Under the pieces are notes generated by a model. It did not search any database, was not told the DNA's origin, and worked only from the letters and a program-made list of their open reading frames with translations. A DNA stretch of 64,000 nucleotides from Clostridiales bacterium UBA6114 (lineage in GTDB: Bacteria > Bacillota > Clostridia > Oscillospirales > Butyricicoccaceae): the NCBI GenBank assembly GCA_002423435.1, contig DIWE01000008.1:62001-126000 (forward strand), in the 5' to 3' direction. Each line of letters starts with the position of its first letter. Positions within the stretch are counted from its first letter, which is position 1. This document shows positions 27,142 through 35,884 of the stretch, one piece after another. The position numbers and the translations under genes are program-made.

Positions 27142-28260
27142 ATGAAAATCGCAAATGTTGAGGCTATTCCCGTAAGCATTCCGATCAAAGTCCCCATGCA
27201 CTGGGCAACCGGCAATTTAAAGGCGATCGACATCGTGCTCGTAAAAATCACGGCCGAGGACGGCACGACCGGCTATGCCGAAGCAGTTCCGAGGCCGGGG
27301 ATCTACGGCAGCACGCAGCAATCGATCTATTATGCGGTTAAGGACTACCTCGCGCCCGCATTCATCGGCGAGGACTCCTTCGCGGTGGAACGCATTATGG
27401 AAAAATACCGGCTGTTGCTGTTTTCCAACCTTGCGGCAAAGGCGGCGCTGGATGTCGCGCTCTACGATTTAAACGGCAAGCTTTTAAAAACGCCCGCCTG
27501 CCATTTGATGGGCGGCTGCTACCGCACAAAGGTCAAGCTTTCCTGGACAAATTTCGGGACCTATTACGGAATGGACTCAATGGTGGAGGACGCGAAAGAA
27601 AAATACAAGGAGGGCTACCGGGCAATCAAGGTCAAGGCGGGGGTGTCGATCGAAGAGGACATAAAGCTCTGCACGCTCATCCGCGAGGCGTGTCCCGATA
27701 TGGAAATCAACATCGATCCCAACATGGTATATAACCGCGAGGAGGCCTATCGCCTGGGAAAGGCGCTGGAGGGAATCATCCAAAGCTTTGAGGAACCGAT
27801 CCAGTATTGGGACGACGAGGGCAGAAAAGAGCTCGCCGGCAAGGTAAATATCCCGATTCTGAGCGATGAAAGCACGTTTACCGTCGATATGGTCCAGCAT
27901 CAGATGAAGCTCGGCGCCATCAAGCGTCTCGGCCTGAAAGTCCCGCGCACCGGCTTTACCCTGTCGGCCAAGGCGATCCACCTGGCGGAAGCCAACAATA
28001 TCCCCTGCCAGATCAGCACGCAGGCCGAATGCGATCTCGGCGCCGCCGCCTGTCTGCAGCTTGCCGCCGCATACAGGCAGATCTCCCTGCCCTGCGAGCT
28101 CGCCCTCTATAGAAACAGCATATGCGACACCGCCGACACCATGAAGATACTGAAGACCCCGATCAAAATAGAGGACGGGTACATGCACGTCCCCGACGGC
28201 CCCGGGCTCGGCGTCGAGCTCGATTGGGATAAGATCGAAGCGTACGCGGTAAGGTTCTAG
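27142..28260 (+). CDS. Enolase-superfamily enzyme (muconate cycloisomerase-like)
   Basis: About 372 residues from ATG 27142, behind GGGGGA. A mandelate racemase/muconate-lactonizing-type enzyme. The KxK motif is K163-V-K165, the metal ligands are D192 (NIDPN), E217 or E218 (FEEP) and D242 (SDES), and K266 in LKVPRTG is the opposite-face lysine. This set belongs to the muconate cycloisomerase/dipeptide epimerase subgroup. Reactions in it include cycloisomerisation of muconates and epimerisation. Neighbouring hydrolase, thiolase and CoA-transferase favour the first (inference), but dipeptide epimerase or N-succinylamino acid racemase activity is possible. Confidence 0.87.
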   Translation: MKIANVEAIPVSIPIKVPMHWATGNLKAIDIVLVKITAEDGTTGYAEAVPRPGIYGSTQQSIYYAVKDYLAPAFIGEDSFAVERIMEKYRLLLFSNLAAKAALDVALYDLNGKLLKTPACHLMGGCYRTKVKLSWTNFGTYYGMDSMVEDAKEKYKEGYRAIKVKAGVSIEEDIKLCTLIREACPDMEINIDPNMVYNREEAYRLGKALEGIIQSFEEPIQYWDDEGRKELAGKVNIPILSDESTFTVDMVQHQMKLGAIKRLGLKVPRTGFTLSAKAIHLAEANNIPCQISTQAECDLGAAACLQLAAAYRQISLPCELALYRNSICDTADTMKILKTPIKIEDGYMHVPDGPGLGVELDWDKIEAYAVRF

Positions 28261-28328
28261 GAGGCGATACCAGGATGCTTATCTCAGTTTTACGTATTCC
28301 GGAGATAAAAATATGAAGGAGGATTTTT

Positions 28329-28781
28329 ATGAAGCTGAGCGAAAAAGCAATCGACCGCCTGGTCGCGTTTGAGGCGCTGGGCTGGCTGATTGTGGTCGTC
28401 GCTTGTATGACAGGCTTTGGCTGGGCGTCGATGTGGGTCGTCGGATTCATGGTGGCGGCGCATATGCTGGTCGGTTCGGTACATAACAACGGAGTGCACA
28501 AAAAGTTTTTGATATACCCGATCGCCCTTTGGCTCGCGGTCTTTCTGATCTCCATGGCGGGCATGCAATATTACTATTTCCTGTTCTGGGATAGCCCTTC
28601 CACTTTTTTGATCCTCGGCATGCATCCGTCCTCGTTCTATATGCACGTCGTATACTGGTGGTGCAGCATCGCGTGCGTCCCCGTCGGCCTGATCCTTCAT
28701 ACGAAGTACTGGCTGCCCGACGAAGCATGGGAAAGGTTTGAGAAGGAAGCAAATCTTAAAAAGGAGGAGACCACAAGATGA
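28329..28781 (+). CDS. Small four-segment membrane protein, partner of the SSS symporter
   Basis: A 150-residue hydrophobic protein with about four membrane segments (near 14-34, 36-52, 60-80 and 105-125) and a charged C-terminus EAWERFEKEANLKKEE. I do not recognise the family. The start is ATG 28329 behind AAGGAGG. Its last four bases overlap the start of the symporter gene, so production is coupled. Small subunits of similar size (for example DUF485 and DUF4212 proteins) accompany some SSS symporters, which suggests a similar accessory role here (inference). Confidence 0.75.
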   Translation: MKLSEKAIDRLVAFEALGWLIVVVACMTGFGWASMWVVGFMVAAHMLVGSVHNNGVHKKFLIYPIALWLAVFLISMAGMQYYYFLFWDSPSTFLILGMHPSSFYMHVVYWWCSIACVPVGLILHTKYWLPDEAWERFEKEANLKKEETTR

Positions 28782-30331
28782 CCGCTGTATTGACGGGAGG
28801 CCAGAAAGCCGCCATTCTGTTCGTCATTTTCGCGATGCTCGTCATTTCATTTCTGATCGGTGTCGTAGCCAAGCGCAGGACGAAAAACAGCGCCCAGCAG
28901 TTCATCGGCGCGACCAAATCCTTCGGCCCCATTGCCACCGGCCTGTCGTCGACCGCGGCGATGGCGTCCGGATGGATGCTGGTGGGAACCCCGGCAAACG
29001 TCTACAGCTACGGCAACATCATGGCGATCTATTCCTATCTCTCCTTCTGCTTTGCCCTCGGATTTATTTATGTGGGCAAAAGGATGCGCGCCATTGCGGA
29101 GGTGGCCGAGATCTCGACTCTTGGCGACGTGCTGGACGTCCGTTACGGCGGCAGCGGCAGCACCAGGCCGCTCAAGGCCTTTTTTGCCGTGACGATGTTC
29201 CTGGGCTGCCTTTCCTATCTCGCATCCCAGATTTCCGCGGGCAGCGGCCTTATGAGCTATCTCTTCCCCAACTGGCCCGTTCTTTTGAGCTGCGCCGCCG
29301 TCTTCGGAATCGTGACCCTTTACGTCGCGGTGGGCGGCGAATCGGCCGGCCTCCTTTCCCAGGCCTTTCAGGGCGCGGTCATGGTTATCTGCGGCATCGT
29401 GTTCATCGGCTTCTTTTTCTTTGAGTTCGGGGGCTTCGGCGCTTTATCCTCCGCCCTTGCCGACAGTCCCACGGTGACAAACGCCGCCGGCGTCGCGAAG
29501 ACATTCAGCCCCAGGATGATGACCGCTTTCGGACTCGACAACTCGGGCGGTGTGCTTTCGGTCACCTATTTGATGATGCCCCTGATCGGCGTCGCCTGCC
29601 AGCCTTCCTGCCTCACGAGAATGTACGCGGTCAAAGATCCCCGCAACCTCGGAAAAACGAGCCTGACGTCCGCGCTTTCTCAGGCCGTCGTCTGCTTTTC
29701 CGGTATGTCGATCGCCTTCGCCATGATCCACCTTGTGTCGAGCGGGGTTATCGAGCCCCTGGCCAAGGCCGACCAGCTTACCTGGACCTATTGCAACTAC
29801 CTCGGCTTCGGAGTGCAGCTTATTTGCTATGCCGGGATTATGGCCGCGATCGTCTCCTCGGCCAGCATGTACATTACGGTCGGCGCCAACGCGCTTGCCA
29901 TCGATCTGTCCAGCGCGCTTAATTTCAAGATGAGCGACGCGCAGAAAATCAAAATATCCAGAATTGCCATTGTCATCGTGGGTATCGGCGGCATCTTCAT
30001 GGCGGCTTTGAGCAGCGAAACGGTGGCAATCATCGCGTCGCTCGGGTGGGGCACCATTGTCAGCATCAACCTGCCGATCTTTGTGATCGGCTGCGCATGG
30101 AAAAAAGCGACCAGAAAGGGGATGACCGCGGCCGCCTTTGCAGCCATGGTCGGAAACGTCATCGGCCTGGTCACGACCCAGCTGATGAAAATAACCTATC
30201 CCAAGGGCATGCCCTGGTATATGTGGGTTATCTGTATCAGCGTAATGATCGGCGTATTCGGTTCTCTCGCGACTTACAACAAAGATTCGGACAAAGTAAG
30301 CCCCGGCATTGAGGCGGCGCTCAACCTGTAG
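28778..30331 (+). CDS. Sodium:solute symporter (SSS family)
   Basis: A 517-residue symporter with about 12-13 hydrophobic segments. It has the SSS hallmarks FIGATKSFGPIATGLSSTAAMASGWM near residue 43, a GxxYVAVGGESAGLLSQAFQG segment near 190, and the ACQPSCLTRMYAVKDPRNLGKT stretch near 275 (family R/K motif after the sodium-site helix). It is closest in look to pantothenate/proline-type members. ATG 28778 overlaps the small membrane gene upstream. It probably imports the substrate of the thiolase-CoA pathway with sodium. A strong hairpin follows. Confidence 0.9.
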   Translation: MTAVLTGGQKAAILFVIFAMLVISFLIGVVAKRRTKNSAQQFIGATKSFGPIATGLSSTAAMASGWMLVGTPANVYSYGNIMAIYSYLSFCFALGFIYVGKRMRAIAEVAEISTLGDVLDVRYGGSGSTRPLKAFFAVTMFLGCLSYLASQISAGSGLMSYLFPNWPVLLSCAAVFGIVTLYVAVGGESAGLLSQAFQGAVMVICGIVFIGFFFFEFGGFGALSSALADSPTVTNAAGVAKTFSPRMMTAFGLDNSGGVLSVTYLMMPLIGVACQPSCLTRMYAVKDPRNLGKTSLTSALSQAVVCFSGMSIAFAMIHLVSSGVIEPLAKADQLTWTYCNYLGFGVQLICYAGIMAAIVSSASMYITVGANALAIDLSSALNFKMSDAQKIKISRIAIVIVGIGGIFMAALSSETVAIIASLGWGTIVSINLPIFVIGCAWKKATRKGMTAAAFAAMVGNVIGLVTTQLMKITYPKGMPWYMWVICISVMIGVFGSLATYNKDSDKVSPGIEAALNL

Positions 30332-30367
30332 GCTTTATCTCTTGCGCATAAAACGGATGTCATTCAT

Positions 30368-30400
30368 ATTGCTAAGTCCGCCAAAAACGGACTTAGCAAT
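30368..30400 (+). terminator. Hairpin after the SSS symporter gene
   Basis: A perfect 13-base stem ATTGCTAAGTCCG/CGGACTTAGCAAT with a CCAAAAA loop. There is no U-tract after it, so it may be a Rho-independent terminator of low strength or a 3' stabiliser. Confidence 0.6.
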
Positions 30401-30459
30401 CCGGTTTCAATGGCCAAAACCGTTTTCGGCGTGTAACCCCGAGGAGAATGGAGGTTGTC

Positions 30460-32244
30460 ATGAAAAAGAAAACGATTCAGCTTACTTTGGCATCTGCCGT
30501 TTCAATTTTTCTTATCGCCGCGGCGGGGACAGGGATATTCGGCGCCCGATCTTCCGAAATGCTTTCGTTTATTCCTCCGATCCTCGCCGCAGCTTTGATG
30601 CTGATTTCAAAAAAGGCGCTGCCCGCGCTCGCAGCAGGCGCGTTTTCCGGCGCGCTTATCTTAAGCCTGGCCGGGAGAAGCGATGTCACAGCGGCCTTCT
30701 CCGGGCTTTCCCTGCTCGCCGACAGGATGATCGCCGTCGCTTCAAAACCCTCGAACGCGGGTATCCTGATCCAGTGTTTTCTGATCATGGGTCTTATGTC
30801 GGTAATCAGCTGTGCAGGCGGGTTTCGCGCGCTTTCGGATTTCGTCCTGTCGCATGCGAAAACCCGCCGCTCCACAGAGCTCGCCGCCTGTTTTGCGGGG
30901 ATTATTCTATTTTTTGACCCGTACGCCGGCATTATGGCGTCCGGCGCATTGATGCGCCCGATTGCCGACCGCATGCGCGTCTCCCGTGAAAAGCTCGCCT
31001 TTCTTATCCATTCGACCTCGGTCCCGCTATCCGGCGTTTCCATGGTGTCCACATGGCTCGCGTCCGAGCTGGGCGCGGTCCGCATAGGCCTTGACCTCGC
31101 CGGGGCGCAGGATATCCCCGCCTACGGCTTCCTTTTTACCACCGTCCCCTTCCGGTTTTACAATCTTTTTATGCTGCTGACCGTCCTGATATCCGCGTCG
31201 ACGCTGCGCGACTTCGGCCTGATGTACAAAGCGGAGTACCGCGCCCGAACCTCCGTAAGCGGAACGCCCGATCAGGAGTCCGGCGCTTTGCCGGAGCAGT
31301 CGCCGGTCGGAGTCGGAAAAAAGGCGGGCTTGTCCGCCCTGTACGCGGCCGTACCTCTTTCGGTATTGATCCTTTCCATCGCGGCGGGCGCCTTTATAAG
31401 CGGTTATCGGACAATCATGGCCGGAGTTGACAAAGAACTGATCGCCGTTTTATCCCGGTCAGTTTTTTCATGGCCGGCGATCCGTGCCTGCCTCTCTTAT
31501 GCCGAAATATCGCCCGTTCTGGTAAAAAGCGGGCTGATCTCGACGCTTATTGCTTTCCTTATGATCCTCATCGGGAAAAAACTGAGCTTTACCGAGCTTA
31601 TGCGCACCTGGACGGCCGGGGCATCATCGGCTTCATCGCCGGTTTTCCTGCTCCTTTTCGCCTGGACCATGGCCTCGTTTACGGAAGAGCTCGGAATCGG
31701 CGGCGTTCTCGCCGGCGCCGCTCACGCATGGATCCCCCGGTTTGCATTCCCGGCGTTCGTATTCCTGTTGTCCGCGCTCATCTCCTTCGCTTCGGGCAGT
31801 TTTCATGGCGCTATTTCCATCCTGCTGCCGATCGTAATCCCGATGTCGTGGCAGCTTATGAGCGAGGAAGTCTTTTTTACCGCTTCGACCGCTGCCGTTT
31901 TAAGCGGCGCCGTATTTGGTATCCACTGTTCCCCCTTTGCCGACACCTCGATTTTGTCGTCGGCCAGCGCTGCCTGCGATCATGCCGAGCATATCAAAAC
32001 CCAACTGCCGTATGTGCTCCTTATAGCCGGTATTTCCGTTTTATTCGGGTATATTCCCATCGGAGTGGGATTTACGCTGAGGATCGCACTGATTATAGGA
32101 GCGTTCGCCACATATGCGGTCTTTGACGTACTCTGCAAAAATCCGGATCGGGAGCGCGCAAAGGAGCTCTTAAAAGCACGCGGCGGAAAGGTATCTGCGG
32201 CGCCGGATGTAGAAAACGCGGATTCCGGCACCTTCTGCCCTTGA
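30460..32244 (+). CDS. NhaC-type Na+/H+ antiporter family protein
   Basis: About 594 residues from ATG 30460, since GGAGG at 30450-30454 precedes it closely. About twelve hydrophobic segments. Family features are FFDPYAGIMASGALMRPIADRMRVSREKLAFLIHSTSVPLSGVSM near residue 150 and, near the end, the HCSPFADTSILSSASAACDHAEHIKTQLPY stretch, both typical of NhaC. It exchanges sodium for protons or, in some members, organic ions (malate/lactate antiport). It sits after the sodium symporter gene, so it may recycle the sodium taken up with the substrate (inference). Confidence 0.87.
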   Translation: MKKKTIQLTLASAVSIFLIAAAGTGIFGARSSEMLSFIPPILAAALMLISKKALPALAAGAFSGALILSLAGRSDVTAAFSGLSLLADRMIAVASKPSNAGILIQCFLIMGLMSVISCAGGFRALSDFVLSHAKTRRSTELAACFAGIILFFDPYAGIMASGALMRPIADRMRVSREKLAFLIHSTSVPLSGVSMVSTWLASELGAVRIGLDLAGAQDIPAYGFLFTTVPFRFYNLFMLLTVLISASTLRDFGLMYKAEYRARTSVSGTPDQESGALPEQSPVGVGKKAGLSALYAAVPLSVLILSIAAGAFISGYRTIMAGVDKELIAVLSRSVFSWPAIRACLSYAEISPVLVKSGLISTLIAFLMILIGKKLSFTELMRTWTAGASSASSPVFLLLFAWTMASFTEELGIGGVLAGAAHAWIPRFAFPAFVFLLSALISFASGSFHGAISILLPIVIPMSWQLMSEEVFFTASTAAVLSGAVFGIHCSPFADTSILSSASAACDHAEHIKTQLPYVLLIAGISVLFGYIPIGVGFTLRIALIIGAFATYAVFDVLCKNPDRERAKELLKARGGKVSAAPDVENADSGTFCP

Positions 32245-32268
32245 TGCAAATTATTCTTTCTTAAGGTA

Positions 32269-33768
32269 CTATTTTATTTTGCCGGCGCACCGGTAGGCGG
32301 CCGCAAGGGCGCCGGGCACGCCTCCGACCTGCATCGCCCAGCAGGAGCCGATGTAAAGGTTTTTTACGGGAGTTTCAATATTTGCGCTCATGGCGCTTTG
32401 ATAAAACTTTTTCTCAGGGTTCCAGCACCAGGCGCAGCTCGCGCCGTCGGTATTTCCGGTAAATTTTTCATACGTAAGCGGCGTCGCGGCGTCTCTGTAT
32501 TCGATCCGCCCCGAAAGTCCCGGAATCAGCCGGGACGCGCCCGATATCAGCGCGTCCGCCGCCTTTTGTTTTAGCAGCAGATATGCTTCCCGGTCGCCGC
32601 CGCCCCAGTTGTCCATCCAGCGGCAGGGCACCTTGGCCTGGAGCATTAAGGAGGATTTCCCCTCCGGCGCGAGCCCGGGGTTTTCCATTGAGGGCGAGTA
32701 GAGCTCGACGGATGTCTTATTAAAAAATTCTTCGTCATCGGAATTGTAACCGCCGAAGCCGGGACTTAAATTGAAAAACAATACGTGCGGAGCCTTCATA
32801 TATTTTTTAAGCCCTTCGTCTTTTAAATTGAGCCCCAGGTATACGGTGAAATAGCCCTCCGATACGGGAGCAGCGCCGATTTTATCCCGGAGCGTCTCCG
32901 GGACCAGACTGTCGTCATCCAACAGCTTTAAGAGGGTTTTCTTGTAATCCCCGGCCGAAATCACATAGTCGGCGTCATAAACGGTATGATTGCACAAGAC
33001 TCCAACTGCGGCTTTATCTTTTGTGATGATCCTGTCGACACGGGAGTTAAGCCGCAGCCCCCCGCCCAGTTCTCTGAAATTTTCCGCGAGAACATCGGCC
33101 CACGACTGCATGCCGCCCTTCACGGTCCATAAGTCTGCGAACAATCCCGACAGGCTGCTCCCGACCATCATGGCCGACATTTCCGGATACCCGAAGCTGC
33201 AAAACAGCCTGTGGAGCTTTGATCCCTTTTCAAAATATTTTGCGGCAAACTCCGACGAGGTCATGTTGCCGTAATGCCCTGCAAGCTTCATAAGCCTCAC
33301 ACCGCCGGCGGCGAAGGGGAGCACCGCTTTGAAGAACTCAAACCCGCTGTAAAGAAAGGGAAGGGGCTTATCCATGTTTTCCGTCATGGCGGCTATTTTG
33401 TCGAGCTCCCGAAACGCCGTATCGAGCTTCCCTTTTTCAGCCGGGAAAGCGGAATAAATCAGTCTCTTGAACTCACCATAACTCCCGGGGATTCCGTCGA
33501 AATCCTCCGAATAAAGCCGCAGCCTCTGTTTTTCAAAATCGATCTTTCCGAGCGCCCCGATGTCCTTCATCGCCTTGAATACCGACGCCGAGGCTTCAAA
33601 GGAAACGGTGCCGCTTTCAAAATAATAACCCTTCCTGTAAAACCCGGCGGTATAGCCGCCGGGCGCGCCGTGGGCCTCGAATATCGTCACCTTGTACCCC
33701 TTTTTTGCAAGAAGGCTTCCGGCGATCAGCCCGCCGATTCCCGCGCCGATAATGACCACGTTTTCCAT
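32269..33768 (-). CDS. Phytoene-desaturase-like FAD-dependent oxidoreductase
   Basis: A 499-residue flavoprotein. The N-terminus VVIIGAGIGGLIAGSLLAKKGYKVTIFEAH is a Rossmann GxGxxG site, and the C-terminal NLYIGSCWAMQVGGVPGALAAAYRCAGKI closes the FAD site. The overall pattern resembles CrtI and retinol saturase (all-trans-retinol 13,14-reductase). No other carotenoid genes lie nearby, so the substrate is unknown. It ends 25 bases from the converging NhaC gene and is downstream of the FMN-binding protein gene, with which it probably forms an operon under the TetR-type repressor. Confidence 0.85.
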   Translation of the reverse strand: MENVVIIGAGIGGLIAGSLLAKKGYKVTIFEAHGAPGGYTAGFYRKGYYFESGTVSFEASASVFKAMKDIGALGKIDFEKQRLRLYSEDFDGIPGSYGEFKRLIYSAFPAEKGKLDTAFRELDKIAAMTENMDKPLPFLYSGFEFFKAVLPFAAGGVRLMKLAGHYGNMTSSEFAAKYFEKGSKLHRLFCSFGYPEMSAMMVGSSLSGLFADLWTVKGGMQSWADVLAENFRELGGGLRLNSRVDRIITKDKAAVGVLCNHTVYDADYVISAGDYKKTLLKLLDDDSLVPETLRDKIGAAPVSEGYFTVYLGLNLKDEGLKKYMKAPHVLFFNLSPGFGGYNSDDEEFFNKTSVELYSPSMENPGLAPEGKSSLMLQAKVPCRWMDNWGGGDREAYLLLKQKAADALISGASRLIPGLSGRIEYRDAATPLTYEKFTGNTDGASCAWCWNPEKKFYQSAMSANIETPVKNLYIGSCWAMQVGGVPGALAAAYRCAGKIK

Positions 33769-33778
33769 ATGCCGTTCC

Positions 33779-34192
33779 TCATTTCCCCGCCTTGATCAGC
33801 GCGTTCTCCACCGACTTGAGATACGCCTTGGAAGTGATGGTCGCGCCGCTGACGGCGTCGACCTGTAGCGATTGCGCTTTCATGACTCTGCCGTATAATT
33901 TATCCGTAAATTCTGGCGGCTGCTTTTCTTTATGCTCCAATAGTTCGATATCGGTGACCCTGCCCGAGGAGACCGTCACCTGAACCTTGTTTGCCCGCAG
34001 CCGATACATCCCGCCCTCATATTCCCCGATATACGCGCCGTCGTTTAGATTTTTGAAGTCAATAACGGCGATCGGGAGATTTTTGCCTTCCTCGCGCTCA
34101 TTTGCGGTAAAAAGCGTACACGCTGCCGCGCCTATCAAGACCAGAATCGCCAAAACAGTTATGACCACCCTGAATTTCCCTTTTCTTTTCAT
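33779..34192 (-). CDS. FMN-binding domain membrane-anchored protein
   Basis: A 137-residue protein with an N-terminal anchor (about residues 9-27) and a FMN-binding domain outside. The motif DAVSGATITSKA near residue 113 contains the SGAT threonine to which FMN is covalently attached in RnfG/NqrC-type domains. Such domains also occur in stand-alone electron carriers. The gene is 10 bases upstream of the oxidoreductase gene and has a promoter with a TetR-type operator. It probably passes electrons to or from the flavoenzyme (inference). Confidence 0.87.
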   Translation of the reverse strand: MKRKGKFRVVITVLAILVLIGAAACTLFTANEREEGKNLPIAVIDFKNLNDGAYIGEYEGGMYRLRANKVQVTVSSGRVTDIELLEHKEKQPPEFTDKLYGRVMKAQSLQVDAVSGATITSKAYLKSVENALIKAGK

Positions 34193-34217
34193 TGCAATCG
34201 TCTCCTTACGTTTTATG

Positions 34218-34244
34218 TGAATGAATATAATAACGATTCATTCA
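34218..34244. promoter_or_regulatory. TetR-type operator, FMN-binding protein promoter
   Basis: Inverted repeat TGAATGAAT-N9-ATTCATTCA. The identical half-sites and spacing occur at 34882-34908 upstream of the tetR gene. It covers the -10 and part of the spacer of the promoter at 34227-34255. Confidence 0.8.
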
Positions 34245-34255
34245 TGCCGAGGCAA
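34227..34255 (-). promoter_or_regulatory. Promoter for the FMN-binding/oxidoreductase operon
   Basis: On the minus strand: TTGCCT -35 (34250-34255), a 17-base spacer and TATTAT -10 (34227-34232), overlapped by the TetR-type operator. The start codon of the FMN-binding gene is about 35 bases downstream. Confidence 0.6.
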
Positions 34256-34277
34256 AAAAAACCGTTGCCCTCGATTT

Positions 34278-34862
34278 TTATTTTTCGCAATCGGTCAGGC
34301 CCTTCATGACGAATTCCGCGATATACTGCATGATCTGCGGAAAAAACCGGATTCCGATTTCCGTCTTATGAATGTCGATATAAAAGATGGAGCTGAACAG
34401 GGCGTTGATCATCTCGTCGTCGATATCCGTCCTGATTTTTCCTTCCGCCTTCCATTTCCGGATCAAATCGATCCTGCCGCCATGCGTGACTTCATCAAAG
34501 CCCCGTATCCCGCCCTTTTTATAGTATTGCCGCTCCAGCTTGTCAAAGAGCTCCTTGTTATACCATTCCTTCAGAATCAGATTTGAGTCCATCTCGCTTA
34601 GGTTTTGCGCGACCATCTTCGTAACCATGGCCACGGGATCGTCGTTTAAGTCCAGAGCTTCCACAAGGCGCTTTTTCAGCGCTTCATTCTCTTTGATGAA
34701 AATCTCCAGAAAAAGCTCCTCTTTCGAAGAGTAGTAATTGTAAAAGGTGCCGACGCCGATCCCGGCTCGCTTTGCTATGTCGGAAATATTGGTGTCTTTG
34801 AAGCCTTTTGAATAAAACAACTCCCTGCCTGAACAAAAGATTTCCGCCTTCTTATCCGTCAA
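34278..34862 (-). CDS. TetR-family repressor
   Basis: A 194-residue regulator starting at TTG 34862, eight bases after GGAGG. The N-terminal helix-turn-helix (about 5-50) reads AEIFCSGRELFYSKGFKDTNISDIAKRAGIGVGTFYNYYSSKEELF, a clear TetR pattern. The C-terminal two thirds would bind a ligand. The twin operators on either side indicate that it represses itself and the FMN-binding/oxidoreductase operon. The inducer is unknown; the target being a phytoene-desaturase-like enzyme suggests a hydrophobic or polyene compound (inference). Confidence 0.92.
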   Translation of the reverse strand: MTDKKAEIFCSGRELFYSKGFKDTNISDIAKRAGIGVGTFYNYYSSKEELFLEIFIKENEALKKRLVEALDLNDDPVAMVTKMVAQNLSEMDSNLILKEWYNKELFDKLERQYYKKGGIRGFDEVTHGGRIDLIRKWKAEGKIRTDIDDEMINALFSSIFYIDIHKTEIGIRFFPQIMQYIAEFVMKGLTDCEK

Positions 34863-34881
34863 GGATCATACCTCCATTATA

Positions 34882-34908
34882 TGAATGAATAATCTTTATA
34901 TTCATTCA
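34882..34908. promoter_or_regulatory. TetR-type operator at the repressor's own promoter
   Basis: TGAATGAAT-N9-ATTCATTCA, the same as the site at 34218. A minus-strand TATAAA (34895-34900) lies inside its spacer and would act as the -10, so binding would block the repressor gene itself. Confidence 0.78.
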
Positions 34909-34986
34909 TATTTTAACACTCTCATTATATGCTGTCAATGCCGTTTTGTTACTGAAAAATCGCGGAAATATTGTAAAAGCTTAAAC

Positions 34987-35014
34987 GTATCGCCCGCATT
35001 TCTGCGGGCGATAC
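34987..35014 (-). terminator. Terminator after the IolB-like gene
   Basis: A perfect 12-base stem GTATCGCCCGCA/TGCGGGCGATAC with a four-base loop lies just after the leftward IolB-like gene; on that strand it is followed by GTTTAAGCTTTT. It closes the long sugar-catabolic region. Confidence 0.75.
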
Positions 35015-35031
35015 AAGGTATTGAAATAACT

Positions 35032-35832
35032 TCAGGTGCCTACATACTTCGGATCGGTCACTGCCAGATCGTACCGGCGGCTTTTCGGGGTAAAGGCGGC
35101 CAGGATCCAGAGATAGGCATTGCGCGTTCCGGGCGTCGCCACGGTCGGATGGTAGCCGCAGGGAGCGATCACCATGCTGCCGCTTCGGACGGTATGTGCG
35201 ACCGCGTCTTCAATTTCTCCGGATTTTAGATAGCTTATATGAAAGCCGAACTTCGGGGCGTCCATGTCGAAGTAGCAGTAAACCTCCTCAAGGTCCTTCT
35301 CATGCTGGTGCGGGGGCCAGCTTGTCCATGCGCCGTTTCCGCCCCAGGTAAGGCCGCAGATCAGTCTGGATGCCGGCACCTCGGGATTTAAGGTAAACTG
35401 GATCTCGCGCTGTCCGGCGCCGCTGCCGTGAATCTGATGGATCTCCCCCAAAGGCAGATCCTTGTCGAACTTGCGGAAAAACGTCTTGCCAAGGCCTTCG
35501 CAGACGGCGCCGCCGATGTAGAACGCGGCGTCTTCCTTCGCCGTAATCGACACCTCCGCCCCGCCGGTGATATAGAAGCTGTCAAACTTCGACATTTCGG
35601 TATCAAAGCTTGCGCATTTGACTTTGGCACTGCCCGAGATCAGCACCGCGTTCATTTCAAGCTTTCCCGACTTTAACAGGTGGCTTTGCCCGGCGGGCAG
35701 ATTCAGCCGGTATACGTACACCGCCTTGCAATCCTCCCGTCCCGGAATAATCACTTCATGGAAGCCCGGGGTCTCAGGCGATGAGATATCCCACTGTTCC
35801 ATCCTTTTTTTTGCCGAAATTTCTGGTTTCAT
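35032..35832 (-). CDS. IolB-like isomerase (5-deoxy-glucuronate isomerase family)
   Basis: About 266 residues from ATG 35832, behind GGAGG. A double-cupin protein of the IolB type, which isomerises 5-deoxy-D-glucuronate in inositol breakdown. The metal site is visible in TSWPPHQHEKDLEEVYCYF (two His and Glu), and the second half has MVIAPCGYHPTVATPGTRNAYLW with a further His. No other inositol gene (iolC, D, E, G or J) is nearby, so it may act on a different uronate-like sugar here. It is the last gene after the TRAP transporter. Confidence 0.85.
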   Translation of the reverse strand: MKPEISAKKRMEQWDISSPETPGFHEVIIPGREDCKAVYVYRLNLPAGQSHLLKSGKLEMNAVLISGSAKVKCASFDTEMSKFDSFYITGGAEVSITAKEDAAFYIGGAVCEGLGKTFFRKFDKDLPLGEIHQIHGSGAGQREIQFTLNPEVPASRLICGLTWGGNGAWTSWPPHQHEKDLEEVYCYFDMDAPKFGFHISYLKSGEIEDAVAHTVRSGSMVIAPCGYHPTVATPGTRNAYLWILAAFTPKSRRYDLAVTDPKYVGT

Positions 35833-35884
35833 TGTGTAGCCTCCGTTTTGTTTCATCATTTGTTTTCAAATGCAGGCGAATCTC

